A stretch of DNA of 31,060 nt from contig CATZGB010000035.1 of NCBI GenBank assembly GCA_958418815.1, positions 1 through 31,060 on the forward strand, in the 5' to 3' direction. Below are positions 15,341-21,292 of the stretch, one piece after another. The notes beneath the pieces are model-generated. The model had not been told where the DNA came from and searched no databases. It worked only from the letters and a program-made list of their open reading frames with translations. Made by a program: the position numbers and the translations under genes. Each line of letters starts with the position of its first letter. The first letter of the stretch is position 1. The stretch is from an uncultured Bacteroidales bacterium. Lineage in GTDB: Bacteria; Bacteroidota; Bacteroidia; Bacteroidales; Muribaculaceae.

Positions 15341-17569
15341 TCATTCTACGGGTGTCAGCCTGACAAGGTCGAGCAGCACCATGTTTGAGCTTGGATCGGC
15401 ATATACCGGTGAAGGCTGGTAATAGCGCAGCTCAAGATGGTTTGTCCCTTTCTCGAGGTTGACAATCAGGTAATTGCTCCAGGCTGTCATCTCCTGCCAT
15501 GAGTCGCCTTTGCGGGCCTTGGCGGAGTTGAGCTGAGGAAACACCAGTATGCCCGCCTCGCGCCCGTTGGCCCGCAGGCTGCGCAGGGCCAGTTTGCGCT
15601 GTCCGTTGACCACCCCCAGTCCGTTGGCGTAGTGGACATCCACAAGATACTGTCCCTTTTCGGGCGATTCGAAATCAAAACCGATGTTGCGGTTCTTGAA
15701 CCGGTTTGACTCCACGAACTTCGACGCGAGGCTTTTGTCTTCCAGCACCTTGGTGCCGGTCTTGGCCAGCGAGGAGGCGTAGATGGTGTGGCGTTGTCCT
15801 TGGGGGAGGTAGAGGTATGGCTTGCTGCTGAATCCAGACAACTCGCTGTCGACCAGCGTTGTGAACTGCACCACGGCGAGTCCTTGCGCGTCATACAGAC
15901 GGTAGTTGTCACGGAAAATCTCTTCCTGCATCACCCCGTTGATATAAACCAGTCGGCACTCCCCGCCGCCATTGTCGAGATACTCCTCCACCTCCTCGGT
16001 GAGGGTGTGGGGCGGGAGTGACGGCGGAAGCTTGCCGGGAGTGATGACAGCCTCGCGCATGGATGTCCAGTCGGCCGTCGGGGGCAACGGCGCCGGCATC
16101 TGTTGCTCCTTCTCGGTGACGAAACCGGGATCGGCCGACGCGCCGGCGAGTGTGATTGAGATCTGATGCCGGCCCTTGAGCGACGCGGGGAAGAAAGGGT
16201 CTGACGGCTTGCCGTCGATAGTGAATGTCGAAATGGCCTTGCCGGTGCCGGTGATCTTGATGTCGAGTGTCGCGTCGCGGTAGCGCAGGTTGCCGATGGC
16301 CTTCTCTCCTGGCAGGTTCTCGGGGACATATGGCGTGAAGAAAACGCCGTCGCGGCTGTATCTCATCCCGAGCAGAGCGCGGGTGATGAACACCGTGAAT
16401 GTCGAGCGGAAGGCCGGCACCCTGTGGCGGAAGCCGAGCAGACGTTGCCCCTCGATTGCGAGCAGGTCACCGACAGCCTTGGAGTAAGCCGCCTCGTTGC
16501 CCCGGCTGGCGGCGGCAGCGGTCCAGGCGGTCTGCAACAGTGTGGCCGGGATTTCCTCCCTGACTTCGCCGCTTGCCGGGGGAAGCTGCGGCTGGTAGAG
16601 CGACACCCCGATCGGGCCGGTCGGGGTCTTGCGGATGATAGCGTCGGCCATCGCGTCGGGAAAGACCCCGGCGATGACAGCCACGGCCTGGGCGAGGTTG
16701 TCGGTCGACTGGAGGGTGAGGGGTGAGGTCGGCACCCCGTAGGCTGTCGCGCTCAGATAGCCCATGTTGGGAATCCACATCAGGTTTTTCATCCCATCGA
16801 CAATGCTGTCGCAGTGGAGCCCCAGGCGGCTCATCGCCGCCGCGTAGGCGACATTCACTGCCAGGGTCGACTGCTGGAAGATTTCCGAGGGGCCCATCCA
16901 TTCGGGGAAAATCCCGCTTCCGGCGGCCATATAGCGGGGGACACCGGTGAAAAGCCCTGTCGCCGGGTTGCGGCTTATCCTCGTGTCGGAAGTTATCACG
17001 GCTTTCGCCGTCTGGTCTACTGTCCTCTCCCAGCGGGAGTCGCCCGAGGCCATTGAAAGCTCAGTGGCGGCCAGTAGCCACTCGGCGTTGGAGTTGACGG
17101 CGGGCCATCCCAGGGAGCGGGTCTCCGACGGAACCACGATGCCGTTTCTCAGGCGGCTTTCCAGCGCTGTGATGGCCGAGTCGTTCTGCACCGGGTTGAG
17201 GAAAATCTCGTAGGGGGTCATCACCGTGTAGCGCGCCGTCGGAGGATGTGAGGCCTCGAGGCGGTACAGGAAATCAAGCAGGGGATGTGTGGATGAGAAT
17301 GTCATGCTTCCCGGGGGGATTCTCCCCGCCGTGATTGTGTCAAGGACATTGCCGCAGACCCTGACCTGCATGACGGAGTCAGACATGGCCCTCAGCACCA
17401 CCCCGTCATGGAGGTCGATGCTGTCAGGCCAGATGTCGTAGGCTTGGGTGTGGGCGATCGGGTCGACACGGCGCGAGGTGTCGTCATGGCAAGATGTCAT
17501 GGCGAAGACCCCCGCGATGGGCGCCAGAAGTAGCGCGGCGCGGGATATGACGTTTGACAGATCGCTCAA
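15341..17569 (-). CDS. Uncharacterised six-hairpin glycosidase-like lipoprotein with CBM-like tail
   Basis: I do not recognise a named family for this 742-residue protein. A signal peptide ends at the lipobox MTSC27. Residues about 150-410 look like an alpha/alpha toroid: helices alternate with glycine- and aromatic-rich turns such as GWPAVNSNAEW (154-164) and GIFPEWMGPSEIFQQ (219-233). A beta segment around 425-475 (ISTFTIDGK, LKGRHQISITL) resembles the domain that follows the toroid in bacterial glucosidases. Residues about 620-742 form a carbohydrate-binding-like beta sandwich (GQYLVDVHYANG, NYLIVNLEKGTNHLELRYY). The start is TTG at 17567-17569; no in-frame ATG lies between it and the upstream stop. 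The stop overlaps an ATG of the GH13 frame, suggesting joint action on alpha-glucans. Catalytic residues could not be assigned. Confidence 0.88.
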   Translation of the reverse strand: MSDLSNVISRAALLLAPIAGVFAMTSCHDDTSRRVDPIAHTQAYDIWPDSIDLHDGVVLRAMSDSVMQVRVCGNVLDTITAGRIPPGSMTFSSTHPLLDFLYRLEASHPPTARYTVMTPYEIFLNPVQNDSAITALESRLRNGIVVPSETRSLGWPAVNSNAEWLLAATELSMASGDSRWERTVDQTAKAVITSDTRISRNPATGLFTGVPRYMAAGSGIFPEWMGPSEIFQQSTLAVNVAYAAAMSRLGLHCDSIVDGMKNLMWIPNMGYLSATAYGVPTSPLTLQSTDNLAQAVAVIAGVFPDAMADAIIRKTPTGPIGVSLYQPQLPPASGEVREEIPATLLQTAWTAAAASRGNEAAYSKAVGDLLAIEGQRLLGFRHRVPAFRSTFTVFITRALLGMRYSRDGVFFTPYVPENLPGEKAIGNLRYRDATLDIKITGTGKAISTFTIDGKPSDPFFPASLKGRHQISITLAGASADPGFVTEKEQQMPAPLPPTADWTSMREAVITPGKLPPSLPPHTLTEEVEEYLDNGGGECRLVYINGVMQEEIFRDNYRLYDAQGLAVVQFTTLVDSELSGFSSKPYLYLPQGQRHTIYASSLAKTGTKVLEDKSLASKFVESNRFKNRNIGFDFESPEKGQYLVDVHYANGLGVVNGQRKLALRSLRANGREAGILVFPQLNSAKARKGDSWQEMTAWSNYLIVNLEKGTNHLELRYYQPSPVYADPSSNMVLLDLVRLTPVE

Positions 17570-17585
17570 TTGGCTGTGGGCATTT

Positions 17586-17631
17586 ACGTTATACAGCGGA
17601 GACGTGGTCGCCCCCGCTGTATAGATAACGT
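17586..17631. repeat. Interrupted inverted repeat before the 742-residue lipoprotein gene
   Basis: ACGTTATACAGCGG (17586-17599) is matched by its reverse complement at 17614-17631, except that the right arm carries four extra bases. The arms flank a 14-base spacer. The element fills most of the 83-base gap between the C1B peptidase stop and the TTG start of the lipoprotein gene, without a T-tract. It could be an operator, an mRNA processing hairpin or a weak terminator. Confidence 0.55.
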
Positions 17632-17652
17632 TTAAAAATGGGAATTAGTGGA

Positions 17653-18915
17653 TTATTTCTTTATTTTCTTGGCTATTTCCTTGGGGATGGCATCCTTGTG
17701 GACGAGGATGTCGATGGTCTTGGCGTAGAAATAAGGCTCGGACACATAGAAATAGCCGTCATACACCTGGTTGGTGTCCCATGAGTTCCTGACCTTGTAG
17801 TAGCGGTTGCCCTTCTTGTCGCGGGCCGTGCCGATGATTTCCATGCCATGGTCGTCGGTGGTCTCCTGTGAGTCGAACATCTGCTGGCGCAGCTCCTGGG
17901 TGATTTCCATCTCGGGGACAGGCTCCTTGAAGTCGAAACGGGCGGCGGCGCGGTCTTTGTCGCTGAGCTTCACCCAGCGCGAGAGTTCCGAGCCTTCGAG
18001 GTCGGCGGCGTTGGTCTCCTTGGGCATCACGGCGTAGCCCTCATACCATTTGAAGCCCCCTTCGCTGACATCGGCGGCCCATACCACGGGGTAGCCCTTC
18101 TCGATGGCGTTGTCAACGACGGCTTTCATCTCCTCCATAGGCAGGTTGACCGACTTCTCCCAGATCCAGTTGTCAGGCACCTCGACGGCAAACTCCTCAT
18201 AGAAGGGGTGGTGGGTGAACGAGGTGATTGACACGTAGTCGTCGACATTGACAGGCAGCGACTTGGCGTAGCTCTCGGGGGTGTAGGTCTTGCCGTTGAC
18301 GGTGAAAGTCTCAGGCACCTTGCCGAGGTATGCGTCGAGGATGGCCTCGTAGCCCTTGCGCCAGGCGGTGGATATCTTTTTGTTGGGGTTGGCCTTGACA
18401 GCGTCGAGATATGCTTTCAGCACTGCGTCAAGCTCGCCATGGACATGCTTCTCCTCGCCATAGTTGAGACCGGAGTAGACCTCTTCGGGCACAGCGCCGT
18501 AACGTTTCCAGACGTAGGGCACGTCGAGGGCCGAGCCTCCGGCGGCGAAATGGGTCTGGCCGTACATGCGTATGTAGCGGTCGGCCTTCTCGAGGTAGCA
18601 CTGGCGGACGGTGAACATCTCGCTCAGGTCGAGCGAGTCGCCTCCCTGGCGTAGAATCTCATCTTCGATGAATGATGTCGAGGCGAAACACCAGCAGGTG
18701 CCGCTCTTGTTCTGGTCCTTCACCGAGGTGTGGGGCAGCACCTTCACATCTATGAAGCCGAAGCCCACGGAGTCGGCGGCGAGGGTGTCAGACTCTTCGG
18801 CCACAGTCGCCAGGGCCGGGGCTGCGTGGCCTGTTTTCTCGAAATTGCCGTAAGCGGCGGCGCTGAGCGCCAGTGAAGCGGCCGCCAGTACGGCCAATGA
18901 TGGCTGTTTCTTCAT
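17653..18915 (-). CDS. Secreted C1B aminopeptidase (PepC/bleomycin hydrolase family)
   Basis: This is a papain-like aminopeptidase with an export signal. From ATG 18915 it has 420 residues and starts MKKQPSLAVLAAASLALSAA. The catalytic set is visible: Q68 and C74 (KDQNKSGTCWCFAS), H356 (DDHGMEIIG) and N377 (VRNSWD). The C-terminus ends in a lysine-rich AKKIKK. An upstream in-frame start at 18972 lies beyond the promoter (18938-18969) and can be discarded. Classical members are cytoplasmic; a signal peptide, as here, is common among Bacteroidales homologues and places it in the periplasm or beyond. It precedes the glycosidase-like lipoprotein gene by 83 bases and may be transcribed with it, as no separate promoter was found there. 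Confidence 0.95.
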   Translation of the reverse strand: MKKQPSLAVLAAASLALSAAAYGNFEKTGHAAPALATVAEESDTLAADSVGFGFIDVKVLPHTSVKDQNKSGTCWCFASTSFIEDEILRQGGDSLDLSEMFTVRQCYLEKADRYIRMYGQTHFAAGGSALDVPYVWKRYGAVPEEVYSGLNYGEEKHVHGELDAVLKAYLDAVKANPNKKISTAWRKGYEAILDAYLGKVPETFTVNGKTYTPESYAKSLPVNVDDYVSITSFTHHPFYEEFAVEVPDNWIWEKSVNLPMEEMKAVVDNAIEKGYPVVWAADVSEGGFKWYEGYAVMPKETNAADLEGSELSRWVKLSDKDRAAARFDFKEPVPEMEITQELRQQMFDSQETTDDHGMEIIGTARDKKGNRYYKVRNSWDTNQVYDGYFYVSEPYFYAKTIDILVHKDAIPKEIAKKIKK

Positions 18916-18937
18916 TGCAAGAGTGGTTGTTTTCACG

Positions 18938-18969
18938 CAAAAGTAGTAATAATGTTTCGGAAAGGCAAG
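18938..18969 (-). promoter_or_regulatory. Promoter of C1B aminopeptidase gene
   Basis: On the minus strand, CTTG (18969-18966), a 20-base spacer and TACTTTTG (18945-18938) fit the Bacteroidota promoter with one mismatch in the -33 element. The predicted start near 18931 leaves a leader of about 16 bases before ATG 18915. Confidence 0.75.
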
Positions 18970-19036
18970 CAAAGAGGGGAATTAAACGCCTGCTAACGCC
19001 TGTCGGGGGCGCGCGGAAAAGATTTTTGCGCAAAGG

Positions 19037-19068
19037 TTTGGCTATTAAACCAAAAATGCCTAAATTTG
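19037..19068 (+). promoter_or_regulatory. Promoter of rpmE2
   Basis: TTTG (19037-19040), 20 bases and TAAATTTG (19061-19068) match the Bacteroidota consensus exactly. The leader of about 68 bases contains a perfect GTCGC/GCGAC hairpin (19085-19089 with 19097-19101), a possible autoregulatory site. Confidence 0.8.
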
Positions 19069-19142
19069 CAGGCCATTACTAAATGTCGCCCTACCAGCGA
19101 CGTCACCCGAATCCAAGAAAACAATAACAACCCGCAGATAAA

Positions 19143-19397
19143 ATGAAAAAAGACATCCATCCTTCCAACTATCGCAAAGTAGTTTTCAAAGATATGTCGA
19201 ACGAGGAAATCTTCATCACCCATTCGACCGTCGCTGCCAAGGAGACTATCGAAATCGATGGCGAGACCTACCCCCTGGTGAAGCTTGAAATCACCTCATC
19301 CTCCCACCCCTTCTTCACTGGCAAGCAGAAGCTCGTCGACACCGCAGGCCGCGTCGACAAGTTCCTCTCCCGCTACGGCGACCGCAAGAAGAAGTAA
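19143..19397 (+). CDS. rpmE2: 50S ribosomal protein L31 type B (bL31)
   Basis: bL31 helps bridge the two ribosomal subunits. The 84 residues begin MKKDIHPSNYRKVVFKDMSN and contain SSSHPFFTGKQKLVDTAGRV, the signature of the long type B form. No cysteines are present, so it does not bind zinc. The gene stands alone with an exact promoter, a hairpin-bearing leader and its own terminator. Confidence 0.97.
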   Translation: MKKDIHPSNYRKVVFKDMSNEEIFITHSTVAAKETIEIDGETYPLVKLEITSSSHPFFTGKQKLVDTAGRVDKFLSRYGDRKKK

Positions 19398-19457
19398 TCA
19401 ATCACACGATATCACAGGCCGTCGCTGCCTCCAGGCTGCCCGGCCCCGAAAAAATAG

Positions 19458-19493
19458 AAGACCGCGCCATTGGCGCGGTCTTTATTGTTTTTT
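19458..19493 (+). terminator. Terminator of rpmE2
   Basis: The 11-bp stem AAGACCGCGCC (19458-19468) with GGCGCGGTCTT (19472-19482) closes on a 3-base loop and is followed by TATTGTTTTTT. It lies about 60 bases after the rpmE2 stop. Confidence 0.88.
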
Positions 19494-19558
19494 CCATCAG
19501 CCTGAAAGGTGTCGCGTGGAGGATGTGAACGTGGTGGCTGGAGGCTGCAGGCCTGCGG

Positions 19559-19930
19559 TCACACCGGGCGGTCGAGCGGGCTTGGGACAGGGGAGGAGCG
19601 ACGCGCCCCGCGCCGGCGTGGTTCGGCGGCCTTTTTGCCCGCGTTCTTCTTGGCGGAGCTGCCGGGAGCAGTGGAGAAGATGGAGTCTGTGTCGGTTTTG
19701 CCGGATTTGTCAGTTTTGTCGGATTTGTCGGCGGGAAGATAGCGCGAGGCTCTTTCCTCCATCCTGATTGAGTCGATTGCCTGGATTGCAGCCGGAGCGG
19801 ATGTGTTCCGGGGGATGGATGGGGTGGGGGAGCCGCACCGGCGGGTGAGGATGGCGGCCAGCAGGATGGCCGCTATCAATGTCATCAGCAGTATGGTGCC
19901 GCGAATCTCGCCATGGGTCATTGGTCTCAT
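19559..19930 (-). CDS. Small single-span membrane protein of unknown function
   Basis: I do not recognise this protein. From the ATG at 19930 it has 123 residues (MRPMTHGEIRGTILL); a second ATG at 19921 would give 120. One membrane helix (about residues 11-30, GTILLMTLIAAILLAAIL) is followed by an extracytoplasmic tail rich in Ser, Lys, Asp and Pro, with a degenerate DKSDKTDKSGKTD repeat and a basic end. It starts 37 bases after the DUF4421 gene, in the same direction, so the two probably form an operon. The longer frame upstream runs inside DUF4421 and is not credible as coding. The gene may be real but is the least certain of the window. Confidence 0.7.
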   Translation of the reverse strand: MRPMTHGEIRGTILLMTLIAAILLAAILTRRCGSPTPSIPRNTSAPAAIQAIDSIRMEERASRYLPADKSDKTDKSGKTDTDSIFSTAPGSSAKKNAGKKAAEPRRRGARRSSPVPSPLDRPV

Positions 19931-19967
19931 ATGCCGGGAGTCTGTAGAGGGATTGGTCGCCGTGAGG

Positions 19968-21092
19968 TCACCAGATGTTGAAGCGGAATCCGGCCGAGGC
20001 TTCCAGCGAGATGTTGTTGGCGAGGAAGGTATGGGCCTTGTCGTAAACGATGTTGGTGTCGACATTGCCCACCACGCCGAAAAACCACCGCTTGTTGTGG
20101 TTGTAGATCAGCGACAGCTTGATGCGGTTGCTCAGGGAGAAGGAGGTGCGCTGGCTCGACATGTCGGTGATGTAGCCGTCGCGTATGCCGATTGTGGGGG
20201 TCTCAGATACCCCGAGGAGCCATCCCTTGCGGAAAACCCAGTTGTAGGCGTAGCCGATTTTTATGGCGTAGTTCTTGTTGCCGACGCGGTAGTGGTTGTC
20301 CCAGTCTGGCGGGAGGACGTTTGACTCGGGCTGGTCGTCAAAGACCCCCGTGAAATTCATGTCGTAGTTCTGCTGCCAGTATGAGAAGCCGGCATAGAGC
20401 GAGCCAGAGCTCTTGACCTGGATTTTGGAATAAGAGAAGGCGGCTGCCTGTGAGTACTGGCGGTGGTTGAAGAAGTAATAGAAGTTCAGCCCCCAGCTGT
20501 CGGAGTGGAATCCGTGGAAAGGGATATCGACCCGGCGGCTCTCCTCGGGGTAGCCCAGTCGGTCGATGGTCATATGGGAGTCATCACGGATGGTGTAAAA
20601 TTCGGCCCCGAACAGTGAACAGTTGAATTGGAAATTGAAGCGTTTGCGCGCCCCTATGTCGGCGTTGAAGAATTTGCTGACATTCATGTCGTAGCCTACC
20701 GAGACGGCCATATAGGTCAGCCAAAGGCCCATGGAGGTTGAGGGGCGGGAGTCGAAGCCCATCCGGTAGTCGTTGGTGAACCTGAAGTCGTATGCGTCGA
20801 GCCAGCTGTCGGTCTTGAACTTGATGTTGAAGCGGTAGCCCGAGCCTTGCACATAAGTGGAGTCGTAGTTGTTGAAGAAGTGGTCGCCCCATCGGTATGT
20901 GTTGATGCAGAAACGGGGGAATTTGCCCCAAGACGCGATTGTGTCGAGGTTGAGGAACTCAGCCGAGGCCTGCTGTCCCCCCGCGATGAGCATCGCCAGC
21001 CATATGGCGGCCCCTGTCAGGAACGCCGCCAGGCGGCTCCTTTGGCCTCTCCCCTGGGATTGCGTATGTTGATGTGACGGATGGTTGGGCAT
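19968..21092 (-). CDS. DUF4421 outer-membrane protein
   Basis: This 374-residue protein (ATG at 21092) has an N-terminal signal (about 22-44, ending QQASA), then FLNLDTIASWGKFPRFCINT. Many alternating aromatic and polar strands follow, ending in GFRFNIW, a terminal aromatic as in outer-membrane beta barrels. It matches the Bacteroidota family DUF4421, whose function is unknown. A TTG four codons upstream lies within the -7 element (21102-21109) and cannot be the start. With transcription beginning near 21095, the message is nearly leaderless. A small membrane protein gene follows directly. Confidence 0.92.
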   Translation of the reverse strand: MPNHPSHQHTQSQGRGQRSRLAAFLTGAAIWLAMLIAGGQQASAEFLNLDTIASWGKFPRFCINTYRWGDHFFNNYDSTYVQGSGYRFNIKFKTDSWLDAYDFRFTNDYRMGFDSRPSTSMGLWLTYMAVSVGYDMNVSKFFNADIGARKRFNFQFNCSLFGAEFYTIRDDSHMTIDRLGYPEESRRVDIPFHGFHSDSWGLNFYYFFNHRQYSQAAAFSYSKIQVKSSGSLYAGFSYWQQNYDMNFTGVFDDQPESNVLPPDWDNHYRVGNKNYAIKIGYAYNWVFRKGWLLGVSETPTIGIRDGYITDMSSQRTSFSLSNRIKLSLIYNHNKRWFFGVVGNVDTNIVYDKAHTFLANNISLEASAGFRFNIW

Positions 21093-21101
21093 AATCGGGT
21101 G

Positions 21102-21134
21102 CAAAGTTACGAATAATTGCGCTCTCAGTCCAAC
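21102..21134 (-). promoter_or_regulatory. Promoter of DUF4421 gene
   Basis: On the minus strand, GTTG (21134-21131), a 21-base spacer and TAACTTTG (21109-21102) fit the Bacteroidota promoter with one mismatch in the -33 element. The start codon at 21092 lies only 9 bases beyond the -7 element, so the 5' leader would be a few bases or none. Confidence 0.7.
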
Positions 21135-21174
21135 TCTTGCCTCGCATTAAGCTCCAATGAGGATGTGAAATAAT

Positions 21175-21236
21175 CCAAAAAGGAAAACCAAAAAGGAAAA
21201 CCGCGGCCTTCATTGCGGGCTGCGGTTTTCCTTTTT
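21175..21236 (-). terminator. Terminator of the S8 peptidase gene with duplicated arm
   Basis: A 15-bp stem, AAAAAGGAAAACCGC (21190-21204) with GCGGTTTTCCTTTTT (21222-21236), lies about 57 bases beyond the peptidase stop. The 13-base unit CCAAAAAGGAAAA occurs twice in tandem (21175-21187, 21188-21200), which on the minus strand doubles the T-rich tail. It stops transcription before the DUF4421 promoter. Confidence 0.82.
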
Positions 21237-21292
21237 ATGCGGTCCGGGGTAGGGGAGTGCCCTCCTCCGGAGGCGATGTTCCTGGGATAGCT

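Noticed and set aside
19931..20065. Upstream extension of the small membrane protein gene
   Set aside because: The extension lies inside the DUF4421 gene and encodes Ser/Thr/Pro-rich sequence typical of an out-of-frame read; the ATG at 19930 just precedes the membrane helix.
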